Shown here: positions 47,576 through 56,194 of the stretch, one piece after another
Position numbering within the stretch: position 1 is the stretch's first letter
How the letters are laid out: each line of letters begins with the position of its first letter
Assembly (NCBI GenBank): GCA_943787175.1
Contig: CALSLK010000014.1
Coordinates: 62,001-126,000, forward strand
Length of the DNA: 64,000 nt
Source: an uncultured Alphaproteobacteria bacterium
GTDB lineage: Bacteria > Pseudomonadota > Alphaproteobacteria > SP197
Direction: 5' to 3'
Notes under the pieces: model-generated
What the model was told of the DNA's origin: nothing
Databases searched by the model: none
What the model saw: only the letters and a program-made list of their open reading frames with translations
Made by a program: the position numbers and the translations under genes

Positions 47576-48952
47576 ATGTTCGGGCCATTCGCCAACCGCA
47601 CCTACCGGCACCTCTTTGCCGCACAAGTCATTGCCCTGTTCGGCACCGGGCTCACGACCGTGGCGCTGGCCCTGCTTGCCTATGATCTTGCCGGTGGTAA
47701 TGCAGGCTTGGTGTTGGGCACGGCCCTGGCGCTCAAGATGGTCACCTATGTCGCGATTGCGCCTGTTGCCGGCGCTTTCGCCCACCGCCTGCCCAGACGC
47801 GCGCTTCTGGTAACACTCGATCTCGTCCGCGCCGGCGTCGTTCTCTGTCTGCCGTTCGTCACACAGATCTGGGAAATCTATGCGCTGATCCTCATCGTCA
47901 ACGCCTGCTCGGCAGCCTTCACACCGGTCTTCCAGGCAACCATTCCCGATATCCTGGAAGACGAGCCGACCTACACACGTGCGCTTTCGCTCTCGCGCCT
48001 GGCATATGATCTCGAAAACCTGCTCAGCCCCATGGCAGCCGGGCTGGCGCTTCTGGTGATCAGCTACAACGGCCTGTTTGCCGCCAACGCCCTGGCCTTC
48101 ATGGTCTCTGCTGCCCTGGTCATCAGCGTCGTTCTGCCGCCATCGCATCAGCCCGAGCGTACCGGCGGCATCATGGAATCCCTGGGTTTCGGCCTCAGGG
48201 TTTATCTGGCAACGCCGCGCCTGCGCGGTCTGTTGGCGCTTGCCGTGGCCGTCTCGGCAGCCGGTTCCATGACCATCGTCAATACGGTGGTCATCGTGCG
48301 CGACCAGATGAACGGCTCGGACATCGCGACCGCCTTGGCTTTTGCAGCTGCCGGCGCGGGCTCCATGGCTGCCGCCCTCACCCTGCCGCGCCTGCTGGAC
48401 CGACTGTCAGACCGACCGGTCATGATCACCGGCGGCGTTGTGCTGTCCGCGGGCCTGCTTGCAGGACTGCTCGAGCCGGACTTTACAGGCCTGCTACTCA
48501 TCTGGTTTGCCCTTGGCGCGGGATCATCGATGATCCAGACGCCGGCAGGCCGCCTGCTCCGGCGCTCCTCGAACCAGGGCGACCGTTCAGCCGTGTTCTC
48601 GGCCCAGTTCGCCCTGTCCCATCTCTGCTGGCTGTTTCTTTATCCCCTGGCAGGCTGGGGCAGCGCCTATCTGGGTATCGAGGCCACCTTCGCACTTCTG
48701 GCCGCCATCAGCCTTGGGGCAACAGGTTCGGCGCTCATCCTGTGGCCCACGGGAGATCCTCTTGTCGTGCCCCACACCCATGAAGCCCGGGCCCACGAAC
48801 ACCTGCATGTTCACGACGAGCATCACCCTCACGAACACGAAGGATGGGAAGGGCCAGAGCCGCATTCCCATCCCCACCGTCATGGTGCCATCCGGCACAG
48901 TCATGCGTTCGTGGTCGACCTTCATCATCCCGTCTGGCCAAGGCATTCGTGA
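47576..48952 (+). CDS. MFS transporter with a histidine-rich C-terminal tail
   Basis: A 458-residue major-facilitator protein of the EntS/drug-exporter type: NRTYRHLFAAQVIALFGTGL, the loop FAHRLPRRALLVTLDLVRAG, PLMAAGLAL-type helices, and DRLSDRPVMI between helices 8 and 9. After the last helix (LILWPTG) about 55 residues follow, holding around 20 histidines in HTHE, HEHLHVHDEHHPHEHE and HSHPHRHG clusters. Such tails bind divalent metals in many transporters. The gene sits between ferric-iron permease and binding protein, so a role in metal or siderophore efflux is plausible but inferred. Confidence 0.82.
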   Translation: MFGPFANRTYRHLFAAQVIALFGTGLTTVALALLAYDLAGGNAGLVLGTALALKMVTYVAIAPVAGAFAHRLPRRALLVTLDLVRAGVVLCLPFVTQIWEIYALILIVNACSAAFTPVFQATIPDILEDEPTYTRALSLSRLAYDLENLLSPMAAGLALLVISYNGLFAANALAFMVSAALVISVVLPPSHQPERTGGIMESLGFGLRVYLATPRLRGLLALAVAVSAAGSMTIVNTVVIVRDQMNGSDIATALAFAAAGAGSMAAALTLPRLLDRLSDRPVMITGGVVLSAGLLAGLLEPDFTGLLLIWFALGAGSSMIQTPAGRLLRRSSNQGDRSAVFSAQFALSHLCWLFLYPLAGWGSAYLGIEATFALLAAISLGATGSALILWPTGDPLVVPHTHEARAHEHLHVHDEHHPHEHEGWEGPEPHSHPHRHGAIRHSHAFVVDLHHPVWPRHS

Positions 48953-48964
48953 CCAGACGGGATG
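48926..48964. terminator. Hairpin overlapping the MFS stop codon (convergent terminator candidate)
   Basis: CATCCCGTCTGG (48926-48937) and CCAGACGGGATG (48953-48964) are perfect 12-base arms around a 15-base loop that contains the MFS stop. The minus-strand gene ends at 48972. No T run follows on either side, so Rho-independent termination is uncertain. Confidence 0.5.
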
Positions 48965-48971
48965 GAAGCGC

Positions 48972-49997
48972 TTACTTCCAGCCGTTGGCTTCCATGATGC
49001 GCAAAGCGTCTGCGCGGTTGCCACCAAAGACGGCAGGATTGATGTCGTCCTGGATAAAGTCGCCATAGAGGTCATCCAGCACCGTAGCGTGGGCAATGCC
49101 ATCAACCGTCGGCCACTCGTTGTTGCCTTCGGCAAAGGCCAGCTGGGCCTCATCGCTCGCCAGGAACTCCAGGAAAGCCACGGCGTTGTCAGGATTTGGC
49201 GCGTTGGTCAGCACGCCGGCACCGCTGATGTTGACGTGGACACCACGGTCATCCTGATTGGGCAGGATGACGTCGATCGCTTCAACTACAGCCAGGTCGG
49301 CGGGGTCATCGGACCGTGCAAGGCGTGCCAGGTAATAGGTGTTGGCCACGGCAATGTCGCACTCGCCGGCGGCAACTGCGCGGATCTGTCCGGTGTCGTT
49401 GGACTCAGGATCACGCGCCATGTTGGCCACCAGGCCCTGTACCCATTCGGCTGTTGCCGCTTCACCATGGACGGCAACCAGGGAACCGACCAGCGACTGG
49501 TTGTAGATGTTGCCGGAACTGCGGATGCAGATCATGTCGGCATATGTCGGGTCCGCCAGATCCTCATAGGTTTCCAGACCTTCCACATCCACGCCCTTAC
49601 GCACCATGATGATGCGGGCGCGTTTGGTGAAGGCAAACCAAAGGCCATCGGGATGGCGCAGGTTTTCAGGAATGCGTGCCTCAAGCGTTTCTGAGACAGC
49701 AGACTGGAACATACCGTCGGCTGCAGCACTCATCAGATTGCCCGCGTCAGCGGTCATGAAGATGTCGCCGGGGCTGTTCCGGCCTTCGGCCTTGATACGC
49801 TCGATCAACGCGCCGGCTTTGTCTTCGATGACATTGACTTCAATGCCGGTTGCCTCGGTAAAGGCCTCAAAAAGCACTATGTCGGAATCATAGTGACGCG
49901 CGGTGTAAAGGTTGAGTTCACCGTCGGCAAAAACAGGAACTGCCGTCGACGCCAGGGCGGCCACAAGGGTGCCACCCAGGAGGGCACGAAAAGTCAT
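48972..49997 (-). CDS. Ferric-iron ABC transporter substrate-binding protein (FbpA/FutA type)
   Basis: A 341-residue exported protein: signal peptide MTFRALLGGTLVAALASTAV then PVFADGE. The mature N-terminus ELNLYTARHYDSDIVLFEAF is typical of FutA/FbpA, whose ligand set includes tyrosines (YTARHY, and NTYYLARLA later). DIFMTADAGNLMSA and the YADMICIRSSGNIYNQSL block also match. Its partner permease is 1.4 kb away on the opposite strand. A partly symmetrical sequence at 50019-50035 lies just upstream and may be an iron-responsive operator. Confidence 0.9.
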   Translation of the reverse strand: MTFRALLGGTLVAALASTAVPVFADGELNLYTARHYDSDIVLFEAFTEATGIEVNVIEDKAGALIERIKAEGRNSPGDIFMTADAGNLMSAAADGMFQSAVSETLEARIPENLRHPDGLWFAFTKRARIIMVRKGVDVEGLETYEDLADPTYADMICIRSSGNIYNQSLVGSLVAVHGEAATAEWVQGLVANMARDPESNDTGQIRAVAAGECDIAVANTYYLARLARSDDPADLAVVEAIDVILPNQDDRGVHVNISGAGVLTNAPNPDNAVAFLEFLASDEAQLAFAEGNNEWPTVDGIAHATVLDDLYGDFIQDDINPAVFGGNRADALRIMEANGWK

Positions 49998-50018
49998 GGT
50001 TCACTCCGTCTTCTTTTG

Positions 50019-50035
50019 TTGCGAATGACTTGCAA
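50019..50035. promoter_or_regulatory. Candidate iron-responsive operator upstream of the ferric-binding protein
   Basis: TTGCGAATGACTTGCAA is an imperfect palindrome (TTGCxA and TxGCAA arms) starting 22 bases before the gene. Fur-family sites in proteobacteria are of similar length and AT-rich symmetry, but the match to a classic Fur box is only partial. Confidence 0.35.
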
Positions 50036-50129
50036 TTGTAACTGGAGCGAAATCTAAGCCCGCAATTCAGAGAATGCAACCTATTTGCAACCATTGGCTT
50101 TGCGCTGGATCAAAGCCCGTGAACTCCTG

Positions 50130-53100
50130 TCAGTTGGCCAGATCGTTCAACAGGTCCTGAAGCAGGCTCTCGGTATCAAGATCCTGATTGTCGTTGGCAG
50201 CCGGTTCAGCCGGCGCAGTCGGCTCGACGGTTTCGGCAGGTACCTCCGGCGCATCGGGTTGTCCGCTCAGGGTCCCGCCAAGCAGGTCCAGCAAGCCACC
50301 AGAACCAGACGAATTGGAAGACTCCGCCTCTTCTTCCGGCACCTGCGATTCTTCATCGCCGCCCGACAGCAACTCAATGATCGTTGCCAACGGCGCTTCC
50401 GGCGCCTCGGGCTTTTCGGGAACCAGAACCAGAGGCGGCGTCACGGTGACCTCTTCAATCTCGGGCGCGCCTGCGTCCAGATCGTTTGCCTCGGGTTCAC
50501 CTGCGTCGGAGTCTATGCCACCTAGATCGCCTACCGCAGGGTCGCTTCCTTCGGGCTCATCCCCGGTGAGGAGATCGAGAACAACGCCGGCAGCCCCATC
50601 CAGTTCCTCCTCGCCCAACTCGCGCAGCGCAGTCTCGGCAGCACGCTGAACCAGGAAGTTCTCCAGAGAGCGGGTATCAACAACCTTGTCTGGATCATCG
50701 AGTGAGCCATGGACGGCAATGGGGATCGTCGGCGCCCCGGCATGGCCGGTCAGCCCAGCCTCGCCTTCCAGGTCGATCCACCAGCGTGGAACGTCGACAT
50801 CCAGCACAAATTCAGCCTGTCCGCCGTCAAGCAGAACCCGCAGGTCGTCGGAGTGGACCACGCCGTCTGTCATCACAAACGAGCCGTCAGCCGCCGTAAT
50901 CGCGGTCTGGCCTCCCGCCGAGGCCTCGGCCAGCATCGCTGCAATGGCAAGCGCGTCATCAAGGGAGCCCAGCCGGTCGTTGATGCGACGCAGGTCAAAG
51001 CCCCGAAGCGATCCGTTGCGCAGGGTGATCGTGCCACTGCCGGCAAGGGTCTGGAGGATATCGCGCTGGCTAAGCCCGTGGCCACCAGCCGTGAAATCAA
51101 GATACAGGCGGCCGGTGATGGCATCGCTCTGGGCAAAATGCTCAAGAACCTGTGCCATGTCGGCATTGGCAAGCGCAACATCGAACGCGGTCTGATGCGG
51201 GACACCCGCAACGATCTCTCCAGTCAGCGCAACCTGGCCATCAAACAGACCGCCATCAAACCGTTCAATCCTGAGTTTCCCATCGGCAATGTCGGCCACC
51301 AGTGTCGGACGCGCAAAGGCCAGCCCCTGCAGCAACAGACGTTCGGCAACGAGCTCGATATGGGCGTCGACCTCTTTGAGAATACCAAAATCAAGTTCCT
51401 CACGGGACCAGCGGTCACCGTTCTCCTGCCCGGCATCGCCACCCTCAGACACATCGCCAACCGTGCCGCCCGACGATGCCGCCAGGAAGGGATCAAGCGC
51501 CAGTTCGCCGGCATTCAGACGCGCCTCGATCCGTGGCTTCTCATCAGAGAGATAGAGACCCAGCGTGCCATGCACACTCGATGGCCCCAGGGTTGAAGGT
51601 GCCAGCGTGACATCGACCAGATCGGTGCTTCCCGTTGCAATCAGGCTCAGGTTCAGAGGACCCAGATCCGGGAACCCGCCATCCACACCCAGATCCCGCA
51701 ACAACGCGGCAAGCTCGGCGTGATCGGCCTGCATCCGCAGGTCGAAAACAGGAGTTTCCTTGAGATCAGCGATGCTGCCGCTGCCGCGAAGCGAGACATC
51801 CAGCACACCAAGGACCGCTTCAAACTCAGCTTTGTTGCCGTCGGTCACGATATCGGCGGCAAACGAAATCTCCGAATCCGCAGCCTCGGGCAAATCCGTG
51901 CCGATGGCCGCTGCAAGGGTGCGATAGCTTGTGCTTTGCAGCCCGACACGCCCATCAAAGGCCAACGCGCCAAAGGGCTCGATGAGCGTGCCGTCAACAC
52001 TGGCCGCTCCCAGCGCGGTTTGCAGTCGTTGCCGGATAATGGCCTGGCCAGCATCACCGTTGATATCACCAACCAGCTCCACCGCACCCAGTTCTGCGGG
52101 ATCAATCGGCAGTTCCACGCCCATCAGACGCAACAAACCGCCGGCGTCCTCTGCCTTGGCGCCCATCTGCAGAGCAACCGAGCCGGCAGCCGGGTCGACC
52201 TCGCCTGAAAACCTCAGCGCCGCTCCTGCAATATCCCCGGCACCAAGACTGCGCACGACCAGACGACCATCCGACAGGGTGCCATCAGCCTGGATGCCAC
52301 TGACGGCCACACCGTTATAGGTCAGCGAATCGACCCGGGCTTTGAGGTCCAGATTGATGAGAGAGAGATAGAAGGCATAAGGTTCAAGGGAGAAAGGCCG
52401 GTCGTCTTCGTCAACGTCATCAACCGGTTCTGGCGGCAGGATATAGGCATCGAGATTGAGTTGATCGAGGACGACATCAACGGTCAGACTGGGCAACTCT
52501 TCGATGCGCGCGGCAAACCCTCCTGTAAGACGCGAAGAATCGAACGAAAGGTCTAGGCCGGTCAGCGCCAGAACGGCTGGTGAAACCACAACGTCAGCAA
52601 ACAGATCAACGCGACGCAAACGATCCTGAGGAACGGATTCTGTCGGCAGCTCAAGCCAGTCGAGCGTTGCCCGCAGGTTGTCAGACGTGACCTCAACCGG
52701 GCCGCGGAAGGTCGGTTCACCCTCCTCCATGGCAAGAGAACCACTTACCGCAACAGACGTACCGCCGGGCAGTTGGGCTTTGGCTTTGTTTAGAGTCCAG
52801 ACACCATCAGCCAAAGCAACATCAAGGTTGATCTGGCGAACGGGCGAGCCGCGGTAGATGGCGGCATCAATCGCCAGTGCCGCATTCAACGTCACATCAT
52901 CGGGCCAGGGCTGTGTGACAGCGCCTTCCTTCAGATCGGCAAGTGGCTCGCTTTCGACCATTGCCGCAGCAGCAAGAAGGGTATCGAGGTCGAGCTTGCT
53001 GACCGAAAGTGTGAGATCGGCCGACAAGGTCTCTTCCATCTGGACCAAGGCCTCACCGGTCGCACTGCTTTCACCAAGCGAAAGGGAAAGGTCGCTCAAA

Positions 53101-53951
53101 CGCAGCGCCTCGGGCGACACACTGGCTCGTGTATCCAGTGACAAAGGTGCATTGCGCAGCGCATCGGGCATTGGAGGCAGTTCAATGAGCCGGCCAAGGA
53201 ATCCAAGGCTGCTGACATTGGCTTCGACCTGACCGGAAAACCCTTCCACGCCATTGGTCTGGGCAATCGTGCCCGCCAGTTTGGCCGTCAAGTCCGTGCC
53301 TGATTGCAGAGTGATGTTGAGCGCCAATTGCGGGCGCGTAAAACGTCCCACATCGGCGTCCAGGGTCCAGGCGTGGCCAAGATGGCTGAACCTGCCGCGC
53401 GCCTCGAACGGGCCGTCAGAACCAAGCGCTTCGATCCAGAGGTCGACGTTCTCGAACTTGCGCAACGTCGCACCATCCCGCAACACGACCCTGCCGTCCT
53501 GAATATCAACGAGCTCGATCTTGACCGATGAGGGTCCACCAACCCCGCCTCCGTCACTTGTTTGAGGCGCAAGCTCCCAGCTTGCCGGGCCATCTGCATT
53601 GGTTTCCAGCACCACGACCGGCTCGATCAGGCGGAACCGTTCCACCACCACATCAAGCGACACCAGTGGGGCAAGTGCCACAACAGCCAGAACCTCGGGA
53701 AGCGCCAGGAATGGGTCACCGGATCCGCCCGGTGCGCCTGCGACGGTCACATCCTCGATGGAAATGGCAAGCGTGGGAATGAAGGCGACCCTGATGTCAC
53801 CGGCAATCGTGACATCGCGTCCGGTTGCAGCTTCAAGCTCTGCTTCGATCTCAGGCTTATAGGCGTTGAGGTCCAGCGTCATGACGACCACAACAACGCC
53901 AACGAAACCAACAACCAGCAGACCCAGCAGGATCAAAAGAAACTTGCGCAC
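50130..53951 (-). CDS. AsmA-family protein, very long (1273 residues)
   Basis: An inner-membrane-anchored AsmA-like protein with the body facing the periplasm. GTG at 53951, six bases after GGAGG, gives VRKFLLILLGLLVVGFVGVV, a membrane anchor, then LNAYKPEIEAELEAATGRDV and the strand ISIEDVTVAG, all AsmA N-terminal marks. The middle is a long series of amphipathic beta-strands. The AsmA C-terminal block SGTITLRNGSLRGFDLRRIN is near residue 980. The last 170 residues are acidic and Pro/Ala-rich. Large AsmA proteins are proposed to move phospholipids to the outer membrane; that role here is inferred. Confidence 0.88.
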   Translation of the reverse strand: MRKFLLILLGLLVVGFVGVVVVVMTLDLNAYKPEIEAELEAATGRDVTIAGDIRVAFIPTLAISIEDVTVAGAPGGSGDPFLALPEVLAVVALAPLVSLDVVVERFRLIEPVVVLETNADGPASWELAPQTSDGGGVGGPSSVKIELVDIQDGRVVLRDGATLRKFENVDLWIEALGSDGPFEARGRFSHLGHAWTLDADVGRFTRPQLALNITLQSGTDLTAKLAGTIAQTNGVEGFSGQVEANVSSLGFLGRLIELPPMPDALRNAPLSLDTRASVSPEALRLSDLSLSLGESSATGEALVQMEETLSADLTLSVSKLDLDTLLAAAAMVESEPLADLKEGAVTQPWPDDVTLNAALAIDAAIYRGSPVRQINLDVALADGVWTLNKAKAQLPGGTSVAVSGSLAMEEGEPTFRGPVEVTSDNLRATLDWLELPTESVPQDRLRRVDLFADVVVSPAVLALTGLDLSFDSSRLTGGFAARIEELPSLTVDVVLDQLNLDAYILPPEPVDDVDEDDRPFSLEPYAFYLSLINLDLKARVDSLTYNGVAVSGIQADGTLSDGRLVVRSLGAGDIAGAALRFSGEVDPAAGSVALQMGAKAEDAGGLLRLMGVELPIDPAELGAVELVGDINGDAGQAIIRQRLQTALGAASVDGTLIEPFGALAFDGRVGLQSTSYRTLAAAIGTDLPEAADSEISFAADIVTDGNKAEFEAVLGVLDVSLRGSGSIADLKETPVFDLRMQADHAELAALLRDLGVDGGFPDLGPLNLSLIATGSTDLVDVTLAPSTLGPSSVHGTLGLYLSDEKPRIEARLNAGELALDPFLAASSGGTVGDVSEGGDAGQENGDRWSREELDFGILKEVDAHIELVAERLLLQGLAFARPTLVADIADGKLRIERFDGGLFDGQVALTGEIVAGVPHQTAFDVALANADMAQVLEHFAQSDAITGRLYLDFTAGGHGLSQRDILQTLAGSGTITLRNGSLRGFDLRRINDRLGSLDDALAIAAMLAEASAGGQTAITAADGSFVMTDGVVHSDDLRVLLDGGQAEFVLDVDVPRWWIDLEGEAGLTGHAGAPTIPIAVHGSLDDPDKVVDTRSLENFLVQRAAETALRELGEEELDGAAGVVLDLLTGDEPEGSDPAVGDLGGIDSDAGEPEANDLDAGAPEIEEVTVTPPLVLVPEKPEAPEAPLATIIELLSGGDEESQVPEEEAESSNSSGSGGLLDLLGGTLSGQPDAPEVPAETVEPTAPAEPAANDNQDLDTESLLQDLLNDLAN

Positions 53952-54112
53952 GATTAGCCTCCGCGACCGGATCGTGGCGACAGCCCCCGCTGTTTGTCGT
54001 CGCCGCACCTTGCGTTAATGTAGAGACGATTCCGCACCAGCGGAACCGTCGCGCGGGTGCACCATGCATCCACACGGCCCCACGACACAACGTTACACGC
54101 ACGAAAAGAGTC

Positions 54113-54313
54113 ATGGACGACGTCATCGATCTTGATGAATACCGCAAGAAACACAATCCCGACGATCCGGAGCGTAAGTTGCGGCGTCGAAGAACGCCCG
54201 GCGGGCGCGGATTCGGGGACATGACGAACCACCTTTCGACCGGCACACCCAGCCAGAGTCCAGAGGGTGAAAATGACGGTGATGACGACGACAACACACC
54301 CCAGCCCGCCTGA
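54113..54313 (+). CDS. Small acidic/basic hypothetical protein (66 residues)
   Basis: Reads MDDVIDLDEYRKKHNPDDPE, then KLRRRRTPGGRGFGDM and an acidic tail with GDDDDN. Many short alphaproteobacterial proteins begin with a D(V)IDLDEYRKK-type segment, which supports a real gene. There is no membrane segment and no clear family. It diverges from asmA and lies 53 bases before clcA on the same strand. A weak ribosome-binding site (AAAGAG) precedes the ATG. Confidence 0.55.
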   Translation: MDDVIDLDEYRKKHNPDDPERKLRRRRTPGGRGFGDMTNHLSTGTPSQSPEGENDGDDDDNTPQPA

Positions 54314-54366
54314 CCGGTGCTGAACCGTTCGGGACAACCGACAAGCCGGCTTCACCAGGGATCACC

Positions 54367-56118
54367 ATGGGGATAACCAGAAAGCGCCTGATCGGCATGG
54401 TCAGGAACGAACAAACCACGCTGGCCCTGCTTGCCGTCGTGATCGGTCTTGCCGCCGCACTTGGCTGCATCGCGCTGCGTTATGCCATTTCCGGAACCCA
54501 ATATGTCAGTTGGGGCATGGCCGGAGAACGCCTGGCCAGCCACGTTGCTGAGCTTTCCTGGTGGGTCATCCTCATGGTTCCAACCCTGGGCGGTCTCGCT
54601 GTCGGGCTGTTGCGCCGCTATGTGGCATCAGACCGGCGCTTTCATGCGGTCGCCGATGTCGTAGAGGCCTCGGCTTTGCGCGGTGGCCGCGTCGGCGTGC
54701 GCGACGGCCTGGTCGCTGCTGCCGGCTCGGCTCTCTCCCTAGGCGTTGGCGGATCGGCCGGTCGAGAAGGTCCGGCCGTGCATCTGGGCGCAATGTTCTC
54801 ATCCCTTCTGGCCCAACGTTTTGGTCTTCAACGCAGCGCCACCATGACCCTGCTGGGTTGTGGCGTTGCATCGGCTGTGGCGACCTCGTTCAACGCCCCC
54901 ATCGCCGGGGTCTTTTTTGCCCTGGAAGTGGTGGTCGGCCATTACGGCCTGACGGCCTTTGCCCCGGTCGTCCTGGCCTCGGTCGTGGGCACCATCGTGA
55001 CGCGCATCCACTATGGCGACTTCCCCGCCTTCATCATGGAAGCACACGTCCTGGTCTCGTTCTGGGAGATTCCAGCCTTCGCCATGCTGGGCATTGTTGC
55101 GGCAGGCGTAGCCTGGGTCTTCATGTACGGCATCACCCTTGTGCAGGACGCCGTGGCGCACTGGAAGATCCCCATTGTGGCAGCAACGATGGGCGGCGGC
55201 CTGTTGGTCGGTCTGATTGCGCTGGTCTTGCCCGAAGTTCTGGGCGTTGGGTACGAAGCGACCGACCTGGCGCTCCATGGCTCCCTTGGTTTCGCCCTCA
55301 TGGTTGCCCTGGTACTGGGCAAGATTGTTGCAACCTCCATCACCCTGGGATCAGGATTCGGCGGGGGGGTGTTCAGTCCCTCGCTGTTTGTCGGCGCCAT
55401 GCTGGGCGGCGCCTTCGGCATGGTTGCCGTCAGCCTGGGGCCTGAATCGGCCAGCCCGCACACCGCCTATGCCATCGTCGGCATGGCTGCCGTGGCCGGT
55501 GCCGTCCTGGGCGCACCGATCTCGACCATTCTGATCGTCTTTGAGCTCACCGCGAACTTCGACCTCACCATCGCAGTGATGATCGGTGCGGCACTGGCCT
55601 CACTGGTGACCAATCATGTGTTGGGACGTTCTTTCTTCCGCTGGTCATTGGAGCGGCGCGGTATCGACCTTTCCGGCGGACGGGCGCGTCAGCTCCTGAG
55701 TGCGCGTTCGGTCGCGTCGGTCATGACCTCCAGCTATGCGAGCCTCAATCCCGGTGATGATCTCAGCGCCATTCGCACGGCACTGATTCGCAACCCTGAG
55801 GGCAATTTTGTCGTTCTCGATGACGATGGCGCACTTGTGGGCGTTGTCACCATGGAAGACCTCAAGCCCTGGCTGTTGGGTGAACGCACCGATGACAAAC
55901 CGCCAACGGCACGCGAGGTTTGTCATGGCCTCGTGCGCACGCTGATCCCCGGCGACAACCTCAAGACTGCGCTTGATGCCATGGCCCAGTCCGACGACAG
56001 CTTCCTGCCCGTCATGAAAAACAACGAAGACCCTGACATCGCCGGCATTCTGACCCAGAGTGCCATGCTGATGGCCCACAACAGGGCACTGGCCGATGCC
56101 GCGGAGGATCGCGACTAG
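54367..56118 (+). CDS. clcA: ClC-family chloride channel/antiporter with CBS domains
   Basis: A 583-residue protein. ClC motifs are GGSAGREGPAVHLGA (GREGP selectivity region), the FNAPIAGVFFALEVVVGH helix and GSGFGGGVFSPSLFVGAMLG. The last 140 residues form two CBS repeats: RSVASVMTSSYASLNPGDDL, then LVGVVTMEDLKPWL and a second unit ending DIAGILTQSAMLM. CBS pairs sense nucleotides. The central Glu of GREGP is present; the proton-glutamate position was not determined. The gene stands before the helicase and is intact. Confidence 0.9.
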   Translation: MGITRKRLIGMVRNEQTTLALLAVVIGLAAALGCIALRYAISGTQYVSWGMAGERLASHVAELSWWVILMVPTLGGLAVGLLRRYVASDRRFHAVADVVEASALRGGRVGVRDGLVAAAGSALSLGVGGSAGREGPAVHLGAMFSSLLAQRFGLQRSATMTLLGCGVASAVATSFNAPIAGVFFALEVVVGHYGLTAFAPVVLASVVGTIVTRIHYGDFPAFIMEAHVLVSFWEIPAFAMLGIVAAGVAWVFMYGITLVQDAVAHWKIPIVAATMGGGLLVGLIALVLPEVLGVGYEATDLALHGSLGFALMVALVLGKIVATSITLGSGFGGGVFSPSLFVGAMLGGAFGMVAVSLGPESASPHTAYAIVGMAAVAGAVLGAPISTILIVFELTANFDLTIAVMIGAALASLVTNHVLGRSFFRWSLERRGIDLSGGRARQLLSARSVASVMTSSYASLNPGDDLSAIRTALIRNPEGNFVVLDDDGALVGVVTMEDLKPWLLGERTDDKPPTAREVCHGLVRTLIPGDNLKTALDAMAQSDDSFLPVMKNNEDPDIAGILTQSAMLMAHNRALADAAEDRD

Positions 56119-56194
56119 CTCTGTCCACATCCGGAAAAACTCTGCGTCATCAGGCGCTCGCCCGGCCCGATGTTTATGTTAGGTTCGCATCACA

